Below, piece after piece: positions 32,956 through 41,147 of a stretch of DNA of 64,000 nt; position 1 is the first letter of the stretch; each line of letters starts with the position of its first letter. Position numbers and translations under genes: made by a program. This stretch comes from Actinocorallia sp. API 0066. GTDB lineage: Bacteria > Actinomycetota > Actinomycetes > Streptosporangiales > Streptosporangiaceae. The stretch spans positions 105,022-169,021 of the forward strand of contig NZ_JAJLQY010000016.1 of NCBI RefSeq assembly GCF_020991275.1. The letters run 5' to 3'. A model generated the notes under the pieces. The model saw nothing but the letters and a program-made list of their open reading frames with translations, did no database searches and was not told where the DNA came from.

Positions 32956-34203
32956 CTATCGACCGGCTTTCGCCGTGCCGTCGTCGCGGGGGAACAGGGC
33001 GAGCCAGGCGACGCCGGAGACGGCCATCAGGGTGCCCAGGAGCGCGGGGAGCAGGCGGGGGCCGAGCACGTCCAGGAGTGCGCCCGCCGCGGCGGCGGAG
33101 GCGGCGAGGCTCGCGGTGGCGACGGCGCTCCACAGCGACGTCACGCGCCCGCGCAGCGCGTCGGGCGTCGCGGACAGCAGCGCGCCCATGGCGGTCGGCC
33201 CGTACACGACGTCGGAGGCGGCGGCCGCACCCCACAGCAGCAACGTCACGGCCGGTAGGGACGGCAACCCGAGCGGGATAGTGAACAGGCCCTCCAGCAG
33301 GCACGAGAGGCCGACCACCCGAAGCCGGACGTGGGGCGAGGCGCGTTGCAGCCGCCCCGAACACGTCAACAGCACCAGCGCGCCGACCACGCCCTGCACG
33401 GCGTAGAACCACCCGGTACCTCCGTCGCCCAGGTCGTGGACGCGGAGCGCGAGGTGCGTCATGACGGTGATGGTGCCGCCGAGGCCCAGGCAGAACGCGG
33501 CCTCCAGGCAGAGCAGCGCGGCGATGAGCCGGGTGCGCGCCGCCACGCGCAGCCCCTCGCGGAGCGACGCGAGCCAAGGCGTGCGGGTCGTACCACCGCC
33601 CCGCCTACTGCCCGCCGTGACGCGCGCCGTCAGCACCAGCGAGAGCACGAACGAGGCGGCGTTGACGACGAAAGCCCACCGCCACCCCACGAGCCCGATG
33701 ACGGCCGCGCCCGCCAGCCCCCCGACCGCCTGGAACACCATCCCGTTGACCTGCACGGCGGCCGAATACAGGACGTACTCGTCGTCACGGACGAGTGATG
33801 GCATCCAGGCCGAGCGCGCCGCCTGGAACACGTATCCGACGGCCGCGGAGGCGAATGTGAGCGGGTAGACGAGCCAGAGGGAGGCCCGGCTGTCCGCTAG
33901 GAGGAACGTAAGCGCGAGCGCGGCCAACAGGCCGTCGCAGACCAGCATGACAAGGCGCCGGTCGGCCCGGTCGGCGAGCACGCCGCCCCACGGGCCGACG
34001 AGCAGGCCGGGCAGGTAGCGCAGCGCGAGCGTCGCGCCCGCGGCGAGGGCGCCGCCGCTGTGCGCGTAGACCATCGCGAACACGGCGACGGCGCTGAACC
34101 AGCCGCCGCACACGCTGACGAGGTTGCCGAGCCACAGGAGCCGGAAGTCGCGGTTGGCCGACAGCAGGGGGAGCAGCCCGGGGGCGGGCGAGGCGGTCAC
34201 CAT
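32956..34203 (-). CDS. MFS exporter of the EntS type
   Basis: A 415-residue transporter of the MFS_3 group, which includes the enterobactin exporter EntS: FRLLWLGNLVSVCGGWFSAVA, GPWGGVLADRADRRLVML as motif A, and DALRGRVTSLWSAVATASLA in the second half. About 12 membrane segments. The gene diverges from a YcaO peptide operon, and the Zur-like box lies in the shared promoter region. Export of the peptide product, possibly a metallophore, is the natural inference. Confidence 0.85.
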   Translation of the reverse strand: MVTASPAPGLLPLLSANRDFRLLWLGNLVSVCGGWFSAVAVFAMVYAHSGGALAAGATLALRYLPGLLVGPWGGVLADRADRRLVMLVCDGLLAALALTFLLADSRASLWLVYPLTFASAAVGYVFQAARSAWMPSLVRDDEYVLYSAAVQVNGMVFQAVGGLAGAAVIGLVGWRWAFVVNAASFVLSLVLTARVTAGSRRGGGTTRTPWLASLREGLRVAARTRLIAALLCLEAAFCLGLGGTITVMTHLALRVHDLGDGGTGWFYAVQGVVGALVLLTCSGRLQRASPHVRLRVVGLSCLLEGLFTIPLGLPSLPAVTLLLWGAAAASDVVYGPTAMGALLSATPDALRGRVTSLWSAVATASLAASAAAAGALLDVLGPRLLPALLGTLMAVSGVAWLALFPRDDGTAKAGR

Positions 34204-34224
34204 GGCTCAGCACTCTAGCGACAT

Positions 34225-34239
34225 TGACAACCATTTTCA
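34225..34239. promoter_or_regulatory. Zur-type zinc box in a divergent promoter
   Basis: TGACAACCATTTTCA is a 7-1-7 inverted repeat matching 12 of 15 positions of the actinobacterial Zur box TGAAAATGATTTTCA, followed by more AT-rich TTTTCGTTTTGA. For the plus-strand operon, TTGACA at 34224-34229 and TTGATA at 34248-34253 (18-base spacer) form a plausible promoter whose -35 the box covers. Zur with zinc would therefore block both the peptide operon and the exporter. Confidence 0.65.
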
Positions 34240-34369
34240 TTTTCGTTTTGATACGAGGGTCGCGCCGGAGATGCCGGAAAGGCCCGCTTCTGCGAAGTTG
34301 TCGGGCTTTGCCGTGCCTCCGCGCTGACGTCCCCTGTCCGCCTACTCGTCCCGGAAGGAGGTGAACAAG

Positions 34370-34465
34370 GTGAAGGTCACGAAGCTGGCGGTCGCGAAGA
34401 GCCGCGGCCAGGTCCACTCGTCCAACCACGCCACGGCGCGCTCCTCCGCCATCGCCTGGCGCTAA
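34370..34465 (+). CDS. Putative RiPP precursor peptide
   Basis: A 31-residue peptide starting at GTG 34370, 8 bases after a perfect AAGGAGG (34355-34361). A Lys/Val-rich leader-like part (MKVTKLAVAKSRGQ) precedes SSNHATARSSAIAWR, which holds four Ser and one Thr available for azoline formation, and a terminal Trp-Arg. There are two His in the C-terminal half and no Cys at all. It is followed by a hairpin and then the E1-like, hydrolase-fold and two YcaO genes, the usual order of a precursor gene. I do not recognise the sequence; the precursor role is inferred from size, ribosome site and context. Confidence 0.7.
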   Translation: MKVTKLAVAKSRGQVHSSNHATARSSAIAWR

Positions 34466-34486
34466 CCCCGTCACCCCCCAACGGGG
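34466..34486 (+). terminator. Intercistronic hairpin after the precursor gene
   Basis: CCCCGT (34466-34471) pairs with ACGGGG (34481-34486) immediately after the TAA. A weak terminator at this place commonly lets precursor message exceed enzyme message in RiPP operons. Confidence 0.45.
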
Positions 34487-34534
34487 CCGGGCGCGGCTCC
34501 CACGCCGCCCCCGGCCCCTCACCAAGGAGTCCCC

Positions 34535-35809
34535 ATGCCCTCCGCCCCCCGCTGGGCCCCCGGCACCTCAGTCATCCCCGCCACCCCGTCCTGGCTCATC
34601 CACACCCCCACCGAGGAGTTCCTCACCCTCACCCCCAACGAACCCTCCACCTCCGACGAACACCCACATGCGCCCGAGACCGTCGAAGGCACGGCCGACG
34701 TAGCTTCTGGCGAGCCCTTCAGCGCAGGCCAGCAGCCGGACCTAGGCGCACCGGAGGCCGTCGAAGGCACGCCCGACGCGGCTCTTGCCGAGCCTGCCAC
34801 CGGTGCGCGCTCGGACCTCGGCGCACCCGAAGCCGCCGAAGGCGCGACCGACATCGCTTTCACCGAGCCCACCACCACAGGCGAGCGCCCGCACCCGCGC
34901 GCGCCTGAGGCCGGTGAAAGCGCGTCCGACGCAGCTCCTGACGAGTTCTCCGCCTCGGGTGGGCGCTCGGATCTCCGCGTGCCGGAAGCCGGTGAAGGCG
35001 CGTCTGACGTGGGTTCTGGTGGGTCTTCGACCGTCGGTGGGCACCCGGACTCCCGCGCGTCGGAGGGTGTTGTGGGCACGAGCGGCATGGCTTGTGAAGG
35101 GCCTGCTGGTGCGGGGGAGCGTCTGCGCCTGCGTGCGTCGAAGGCAGGTGACGGTGCTGAGGTGGCGGGGTTGGGGTGGGTGGAGGAGGAGGTGTTGGAG
35201 GCGCTTGAGGGCGAAGGGGTGTTGGTGGGGGTTGGGGCGGAGACGGGCGGAGTGGTGGGGGTGGTGGGGGAAGGAGCGGTTGTGGAGTGGCTTGTGGGGT
35301 TGTTGGAGGGGGTGGGGTTTCGGGTGGTTCGGGGGGATGAGAGTGCGTCGGTGGGGGAGGGGGTTTGGGCGGTGGTGTCGGTTGCGGAGTGGTTGCCGGA
35401 TCGGCGGTGGGCGGCGGTTGAGGAGGAGGTCGTCCGGGCGGGGGTGGCCTGGCATCGGGTGTACGGCGAGGGGCGGCGGTGGTACGTCGGGCCGTTCTGG
35501 ACGGGGGAGGGTGACGCCGGGTACGGGGACGTGCGGGTGCGGCGCCTGGCGGCCAGCCCGTGGCCGGAGCAGTTGGCGGCCTACTGGCGGTGGCTTGACG
35601 ACGGCGGGCGGCCCGAGCCGGATCCGGTCGGTGCGCCGGGCGCGGTGGCCGCCGCGGCGTTCGTCGTCGCCGACCTCGTCGCCCTGCGCGCCGGACGTGT
35701 CCCTCCTGGGCGGAATGTCCAGGTCGGTATCGACCTCACCGAGGGCGTCGTGCGTAGGCATCCCGTCCTACCTGTCCCGGTCGGGTTGATGCGGGAGGTC
35801 CCGGCGTGA
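34535..35809 (+). CDS. E1-like/TOMM cyclodehydratase partner protein with repetitive N-terminus
   Basis: A 424-residue protein in two parts. Residues about 40-205 are acidic and low-complexity, built of imperfect 25-30-residue repeats around PEAxEGxxDxA. Residues about 210-424 resemble the ThiF-like (E1) partner of azoline-forming YcaO enzymes: AGVAWHRVYGEGRRWYVGPF and YGDVRVRRLAASPWPEQL match the layout of cyclodehydratase C/F components. The CxxC zinc pair usual in that motif is missing (YGD replaces CyxC). It likely binds the precursor leader and presents it to a YcaO. ATG 34535 follows AAGGAG. Confidence 0.55.
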   Translation: MPSAPRWAPGTSVIPATPSWLIHTPTEEFLTLTPNEPSTSDEHPHAPETVEGTADVASGEPFSAGQQPDLGAPEAVEGTPDAALAEPATGARSDLGAPEAAEGATDIAFTEPTTTGERPHPRAPEAGESASDAAPDEFSASGGRSDLRVPEAGEGASDVGSGGSSTVGGHPDSRASEGVVGTSGMACEGPAGAGERLRLRASKAGDGAEVAGLGWVEEEVLEALEGEGVLVGVGAETGGVVGVVGEGAVVEWLVGLLEGVGFRVVRGDESASVGEGVWAVVSVAEWLPDRRWAAVEEEVVRAGVAWHRVYGEGRRWYVGPFWTGEGDAGYGDVRVRRLAASPWPEQLAAYWRWLDDGGRPEPDPVGAPGAVAAAAFVVADLVALRAGRVPPGRNVQVGIDLTEGVVRRHPVLPVPVGLMREVPA

Positions 35810-37293
35810 GCGCGCGCGTGCTTCCGGAGCTTCCCTTGGCCGTCGCGGACGGCACCGTCCTCATCGGCGACCTGTTCCTACCGGAGGCGGACGCCTCCGC
35901 GTGCGTCGTGGCACGCACGCCGTACGGGACGCCAGGGCTGTGGCCGGAGGCGGTCGCCCTTGCTGAGGCCGGTCTCGCGGTGCTCGTCCAGGACGTTCGT
36001 GGCCGGCACCGCTCCGGCGGGACGTTCCGGCCCGGCGCCGACGAGGCACCGGACGGGACGGCGACGCTCGACTGGGTCACCGCGCAGGAGTGGTCCGACG
36101 GACGGGTGCTGCTCGCCGGCACCGCCTACGAGGCGTACACGGCCTGGTGCGCGGCTCCGCATCCGGCCGTCGTGGGCGTCGCGTCCAGGCAGCCCTGGCC
36201 GTCCGAGGACGCGCCCGCCCTCGACGACGAACTCTGGTGGCGCACCGACCTGGGCACGGGCGACACCGTCCGTCCCGGCCTTTACGACGCCGTCACCGCG
36301 CTCGCCCCCGGCCTCGCCGACGCCCTGGCGTCCCCCGGCTTCGGCGACCGCTGGCCCGTCCCCCTCGGCCCCTGGCCGCCCACGCGCGACACCTGGGCGG
36401 AGCCCCGAGAGCGGGCCGCCCGAGCCGTCCAGGCCGCTTCCGTCCCCACCCTCCACCTGGGCAGCTGGTACTGCGCCTCCGCCGCGACGACCCTCCGACA
36501 CGCCCGCCTCGCCCACGCCGCCACCGTCGTCGTGGGCGGCTGGGCCTCCCCTCTCACCCACCACCTCCTCCCCGACTGCGCCCTCACCCTCCCCGAGGGC
36601 CCCGACCCCACCGACCTCATGCACACCTGGCTCCTCGCCCAAGCCCACGCCACCCCCTTCCCACCCCCACCCCTCTGCCTCGTCCTCCCCGAAGCCTGGA
36701 CGGCCCGCTCTCCCCTCCAGCCTCCCGCACCGCGGCGAGCACCAGAGGACGTCGCGCAAACGATGCCGTTGGACGCCACCGCGACGCCCCTCCCCTCGTC
36801 GGCGTCCGGGAGGCGAGCGGCGGCTGTGCGGCCGTCGCCGCGCGACGTCGCGGCTGAGGCGGTGTTTCGGCTGCTGGGCGGGCCCGGGGCCCGGGTGCCG
36901 TCCGCGGGGCACTCGGCCGATCTGGGGCCCGCGCGGGAGGGGCCGGGGCTGGTGCGGCTCGAGTTCGCCGGGCCGGTCGGCTGGCACGGGGCCGCGCGGC
37001 TCGGGGTCGAGGTGCGGGCGCCCGAGGAGGTCGGGCTCGTGGCGACGTTCGTGCACGCGCGGCCCGACGGAGTCCGAACGCGGATCACGGACGCCGTCGC
37101 GCGGGTTCCGGCCGGCGGCGGGCGGGTCGAGCTGCGGGCCGCGCCGACGGCGGTCCGGCTGCCGGAAGGGCACGCGCTCCACGTCGAGCTCACCGTCGGC
37201 CGGCCGCCGCGCCACGCCGCCCCCGCGCGGCCGGTGGCGCTCGACCTCGTCCCGCAGCCGCTGCTGCTTCCCCAGCCGGAGGACCTTCCGTGA
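35806..37293 (+). CDS. CocE/X-Pro peptidase-like alpha/beta-hydrolase fold, nucleophile lost
   Basis: A 495-residue protein of the CocE/NonD (S15) superfamily. The oxyanion strand is ARTPYGTPGLWPEAVALAEAG, then VLVQDVRGRHRSGGTF and LDWVTAQEWSDGRVLLAG. At the nucleophile elbow, where the family has GxSYxG, this protein reads GTAYEAYTAW, so the catalytic serine is alanine. A PepX_C-like beta domain occupies the last 130 residues. BotH of bottromycin biosynthesis is a known RiPP hydrolase-fold enzyme without its serine that acts as an epimerase, so a non-hydrolytic role is plausible. GTGA overlaps on both sides. Confidence 0.7.
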   Translation: MSARVLPELPLAVADGTVLIGDLFLPEADASACVVARTPYGTPGLWPEAVALAEAGLAVLVQDVRGRHRSGGTFRPGADEAPDGTATLDWVTAQEWSDGRVLLAGTAYEAYTAWCAAPHPAVVGVASRQPWPSEDAPALDDELWWRTDLGTGDTVRPGLYDAVTALAPGLADALASPGFGDRWPVPLGPWPPTRDTWAEPRERAARAVQAASVPTLHLGSWYCASAATTLRHARLAHAATVVVGGWASPLTHHLLPDCALTLPEGPDPTDLMHTWLLAQAHATPFPPPPLCLVLPEAWTARSPLQPPAPRRAPEDVAQTMPLDATATPLPSSASGRRAAAVRPSPRDVAAEAVFRLLGGPGARVPSAGHSADLGPAREGPGLVRLEFAGPVGWHGAARLGVEVRAPEEVGLVATFVHARPDGVRTRITDAVARVPAGGGRVELRAAPTAVRLPEGHALHVELTVGRPPRHAAPARPVALDLVPQPLLLPQPEDLP

Positions 37294-38681
37294 ACACCGA
37301 ACTGCTCGTAGACGAGCGCACCGGTATCGTCGCCAGGCTCTTCGCCGCCGACCCCGAACCGTGGTGGCCGCCCGGCCTTACGGTCTGCGGCACCCATGTC
37401 GGCGACCTCGCCGCGCACCTGCCGTGGCCCGCCGACCGGGTCTCCACCGGGACCGCGTTCGCCGACCCCGATCGGGCTGAGAAGTCCGCCGTAGGGGAGG
37501 CGATAGAGAGGTACTGCGGCAACTTCGTCCCCGAAGGGCTGCGACGGGCGACGTACCGGGAACTCGTAGAAGCCGGGTACAGGGCCGTCGATCCGGAAGG
37601 GCTCGCCCTGTACTCGCGCGAGCAGTACGCGGAGCCCGGCTCCCCGTTCGTCCCCTTCGAGCGCGACCTATCGGTGCTCTGGACGCACGGCGTCACGCTG
37701 CCGGAGGACGAGCCCGTCCTTGTGCCCGCCTCGCTCGTCTACCTGAACTACCACCAGCCGCCGCGCGCCGGCGAACCCGTCACCAACTTCGTGATGCTCG
37801 CCGGGATCGCCGCCGGGCCCGACGCCCGCGCCGCCCGCACCGCCGCCCTGGAGGAGGTGATCGAGCGGGACGCCACCGTCGTCTGGTGGGCGAACCGGCT
37901 ACCCGCGCGGCCCGTGGACGTCGCGCACCCACGCCTCGCCCCGTACCTGACCCCGGACGGACGCGGACCCGGCTGGGCGACGGCCACCGGGGTGGAGGCA
38001 CCCTGCCGCTATCGGGTCGTCGCCCTCCCGACGGTCTTCGACGTCGCCGTCATCGGGGTACTCCTTGACGACCCCGAGTACAAGCTGTCCGTCTTCGGGG
38101 TGGCCGCGCGGCCCGATCCCGTCGACGCCGTCTTGAAGGCGCTGGCCGAGGCCGTCACGCTGCGGCGTTACGCGCTCGGCCTACTCGACCCGGACGGCGA
38201 CCTGTGGGTGTCGGCCAGGGAGGGCACCATCCCTATCGAGTTCTTCCATCCGCACCGCCACGACCGCCGTTACACCGACTCCTACCGTGGCGACTTCCGC
38301 GACGTCGTGGACCTGTCCTGCCACAGCCAGATCTGGCTCGACCCAAGGCTCCGCCCGCACCTGACGCCCATCACGGGCGACGACCGCGTCATCGCCCTGG
38401 ACGACCTCCCGCGCGTCGAGGGCGACCCCTACACCGCCTACCTGGAGCGGCTCGCGCGCGTCGGCCTTACGGCGCACGCGGTCGACGTCACCACGCCCGA
38501 CGTGGCGGCCGCCGGGGTGAGCGTAAGCAGGGTCGTCGTCCCCGGCGCCTACTCCAACGCACCCGCCGCGTTCCCCTTCCTCGGCGGCGAGAGGCTCCGC
38601 ACCGACCCCGTGCGGCTCGGCCTACGGTCCGCCCCGACCCGCGACGACGAGCTCAACCTCGTCCCGCTCCCGCACACGTGA
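37290..38681 (+). CDS. YcaO-domain protein 1 (ATP-dependent backbone cyclisation enzyme)
   Basis: A 463-residue YcaO protein. Its ATP/Mg-binding elements are visible: EKSAVGEAIERYCG near residues 63-76 and ALEEVIERDATVVWW near 190. The characteristic RRYTDSYRGDFRDVVDLS and VPGAYSNAPAAFPFLGG follow. The C-terminus ends in LVPLPHT, a Pro-rich tail like that of azoline-forming YcaOs, where it reaches the active site. Such enzymes phosphorylate peptide amides to form azolines, thioamides or amidines. With no Cys in the precursor, oxazoline or amidine chemistry is the more likely. Confidence 0.85.
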   Translation: MNTELLVDERTGIVARLFAADPEPWWPPGLTVCGTHVGDLAAHLPWPADRVSTGTAFADPDRAEKSAVGEAIERYCGNFVPEGLRRATYRELVEAGYRAVDPEGLALYSREQYAEPGSPFVPFERDLSVLWTHGVTLPEDEPVLVPASLVYLNYHQPPRAGEPVTNFVMLAGIAAGPDARAARTAALEEVIERDATVVWWANRLPARPVDVAHPRLAPYLTPDGRGPGWATATGVEAPCRYRVVALPTVFDVAVIGVLLDDPEYKLSVFGVAARPDPVDAVLKALAEAVTLRRYALGLLDPDGDLWVSAREGTIPIEFFHPHRHDRRYTDSYRGDFRDVVDLSCHSQIWLDPRLRPHLTPITGDDRVIALDDLPRVEGDPYTAYLERLARVGLTAHAVDVTTPDVAAAGVSVSRVVVPGAYSNAPAAFPFLGGERLRTDPVRLGLRSAPTRDDELNLVPLPHT

Positions 38682-40132
38682 CCGCCCCCGACGCGCGCTG
38701 CGGCGTCGTCACCCGCCTGGACCACGGCACGTCCCACGGCGTCCTGCGCACCGCGACGGCGACGCTCGCCGCCACCGACGCCTACGCCCTGCCCCTGGGC
38801 AACCCCGTCGTCGGCGGCGCCTCCTGGACGTCCCCCGCGCGGGCCGCCCAGCGCGCGCTGGGCGAGGCCGTCGAACGCCTCGCAGGCCACCTCGTGGACC
38901 CCGCCCGCCTCCGCTTCGCCACCGCCGCCGCGCTGGGCGCCTCCGCCCTGGACGTCACCACGCTCGCCCTCTACCGCCCCGCCCAACGCGCCCGCCCGGG
39001 ATTCCCCTTCTCCGGCCTCGACCCCTCCGCCGCCCGCCACTGGACCCTCGCCCACGACGACCAAGGCACCGCCTTCTGGGTCCCCGCGTCCCTCATCTGG
39101 CTAGCCCCTGGCCCCCATGCCCACGACCACCGCGAACCGCCCAGTCATGTGCCTACTGGGCACTCTCGGACAGACAGCCCTGGATCACCCGATCGTGCGA
39201 ACCACGTCGACGTCTGGTCGGCCCCCGGCCCGCACACTCAAGGCCACATTCCCGGCGAGTCGTCCAACCCGCTGCGCATTGGGCAGAACGGGACGGACCG
39301 TCGCCTGTCGTCCGACCAGACGAACCGTGCCGAACCCCCCGCCGGGGCTCCCGAAACCCTCGGTGAGGGAAGGGCGCCGCATCTACCGGTGGGGGCGGGC
39401 TTGGCGGCAGGGGAGACGTTCGCGGCCGCGCGGGCGGGAGCACTTGCCGAGGTGGTGGAGCGGCACGCCCTGGCGACGGCCTGGTACGCGGGGGCGAGGT
39501 TTCCGGAGTTGCCGGAGCAGCCGGTGCCGCGCCCAGCCGGGGTGCGCCTGGTGTGGCACGCGGTGCCGAACCTGCTGGGCGCGCCCGTCGTCGCGTGCGC
39601 GGCTTACGCCGGGGACGCTGTCGTGCTCGGATGCGCGCTCGCACCGGAGGCGCCCGACCCGGTGCGCGTGGCCGGACGCAAGGCGGCAGCCGAGGCGCTC
39701 GCCTCGCTCGACGCGCTGGCCGCGGTGCGCGCGGGCGTGCCCGAGTGGGACGCGGTGCTGCACCCGGTCCGCGCGGACCGGCGCTACGCCGACTCCTACC
39801 GGCCCGACCTGTCCGACGCCACCGACCTCGTCTGCACCCTGCAGCTCCTCGCCGACCCCCGGGTGGCGGCGGCCGTCGCCACCCGCCTGGCCAGCGGCGT
39901 CCCACGCGGCTCCTGGCGGCCCGGACCGATCGCGCTCGACCCCGCCCTGCGCGCCCGCGGCCGCACCGCCCTGACCGTCGATCTGAGCCCGCCGGGGCCG
40001 CCCGGCCCGCGCGTCGCCAGGGTCCTCGTGCCCGGCCTGCGCTCGGTCGCCCCCGCCGCCTTCCCGTTCCTCGGCGACGGCGCGGAACCCCTCCCGGCGA
40101 CCACGGAGACCCTGCCGCTCCCGCATGTCTGA
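38678..40132 (+). CDS. YcaO-domain protein 2 with a large loop insertion
   Basis: A 484-residue YcaO protein, second of the pair. Conserved parts: AAQRALGEAVERLAGHL, then AGALAEVVERHALATAWY, RRYADSYRPDLSDATDLV, and VPGLRSVAPAAFPFLGDG. It ends in LPLPHV. Between VPASLIWLAPG and LPVGAGLAAGETF it carries about 85 extra residues (39113-39376), hydrophilic and rich in His, Ser, Thr, Asn and Pro, which YcaO 1 lacks. DNA of that insert is less GC-rich than its surroundings. Starts at GTG 38678 by a GTGA overlap. Confidence 0.8.
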   Translation: MTAPDARCGVVTRLDHGTSHGVLRTATATLAATDAYALPLGNPVVGGASWTSPARAAQRALGEAVERLAGHLVDPARLRFATAAALGASALDVTTLALYRPAQRARPGFPFSGLDPSAARHWTLAHDDQGTAFWVPASLIWLAPGPHAHDHREPPSHVPTGHSRTDSPGSPDRANHVDVWSAPGPHTQGHIPGESSNPLRIGQNGTDRRLSSDQTNRAEPPAGAPETLGEGRAPHLPVGAGLAAGETFAAARAGALAEVVERHALATAWYAGARFPELPEQPVPRPAGVRLVWHAVPNLLGAPVVACAAYAGDAVVLGCALAPEAPDPVRVAGRKAAAEALASLDALAAVRAGVPEWDAVLHPVRADRRYADSYRPDLSDATDLVCTLQLLADPRVAAAVATRLASGVPRGSWRPGPIALDPALRARGRTALTVDLSPPGPPGPRVARVLVPGLRSVAPAAFPFLGDGAEPLPATTETLPLPHV

Positions 40133-40196
40133 CCCCCTACCGGCCACCGCCGGAGAACCCTCCGGCGCCGGTCATCGCAAGAGAGAAGGAAACCCA

Positions 40197-41147
40197 GTGA
40201 ACAGAACGGCGGTCTTCACCTCCGCCCTGACCCTGTGCCTCGCCCTCGCCGCCTGCGGCGGTGGAGGCGACAAGACGGCCGACGCGGCCTCCACGGCACC
40301 CGTCACCGTCGAGAACTGCGGCGCCTCCTACACGTTCACCCGGACACCGGAGAAGGTCGTCACCTCCAGCACCGTCGCTACCGAGGTCGTCCTGGCGCTC
40401 GGCCTGAAGGACCGCCTGGCGGGCACCGTGGCGGCCAAGGACATCGTGCCGGAGTACGCGTCCGCCCTGGACAGCGTCAAGGTGATCGCCGAGCAGGCGT
40501 TCCCGCCGCCGTCGAAGGAGGTCGTCTATTCGGTCGGGCCCGACTTCGTCGTCAGCGGCTACCCGGACGACTACGGGCCCAAGGCCATGGGCGACCGGGA
40601 AGCTCTGCAGCGGGAAGGGGTCAACACCTACCTCCTGTCGGCCAACTGCCCCGGCCACAAGGCGAACCTGGACGACGTGTACGCCGACCTCACCCACCTC
40701 GGCCGGGTCTTCGGCGTCGAAGGGGCGGCGACGGACCTCGTCGCGAAGCTCAAGGCAGACATCGCAGCGGTACGGCCCGCTACGGGCGCCCCCAAGGTGT
40801 TCGACTACGCGGGCGGCAAGGACAAGCCCGCGACAGCGGGGTCCCGCGCTCTCATCGACGACCTCATCACCCGCGCGGGCGGCTCGAACATCTTCCCTGA
40901 GGTCACCTCCTACACGCAGGTGAGCTGGGAGGAGGTCGTCAAGCGGAACCCCGACGTGATCGTGGTGGAGGACCAGGCGTTCGAGCCCGCCGACGCGGCC
41001 ATCGCCTTCATGCGCTCGTTCGGCCCGCTCAGGGACGTCACGGCGGTCCGGGAGAACCGGTTCGTCGTCATCCCCGTCAACGACACACAGCCGGGCGTGC
41101 GGGGCACCCGAGCCCTGCGGACGCTCGCCACGGGGTTCGGCGCGTGA
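40197..41147 (+). CDS. Metallophore-binding lipoprotein (FecCD-type ABC system)
   Basis: A 316-residue extracytoplasmic binding protein of the FhuD/BtuF fold. The lipobox is ALAAC, with CGGGGDKTADA after it. The class III binding-protein signature is seen in PEKVVTSSTVATEVVLALGLKD, VGPDFVVSGYPDDY, and the second lobe VSWEEVVKRNPDVIVVED. GTG 40197 has GAGAGAAGGA upstream. It is encoded directly after the YcaO genes and 4 bases over the permease, so it likely recognises the peptide's metal complex. Confidence 0.85.
   Translation: MNRTAVFTSALTLCLALAACGGGGDKTADAASTAPVTVENCGASYTFTRTPEKVVTSSTVATEVVLALGLKDRLAGTVAAKDIVPEYASALDSVKVIAEQAFPPPSKEVVYSVGPDFVVSGYPDDYGPKAMGDREALQREGVNTYLLSANCPGHKANLDDVYADLTHLGRVFGVEGAATDLVAKLKADIAAVRPATGAPKVFDYAGGKDKPATAGSRALIDDLITRAGGSNIFPEVTSYTQVSWEEVVKRNPDVIVVEDQAFEPADAAIAFMRSFGPLRDVTAVRENRFVVIPVNDTQPGVRGTRALRTLATGFGA

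Noticed and set aside
34203..34327. 41-codon frame before the precursor, with MPERPASAKLSGFAVPPR as its end
   Set aside because: It begins inside the exporter start and runs through the Zur box and promoter; it has no ribosome site. The ATG at 34271 remains only a weak alternative peptide.
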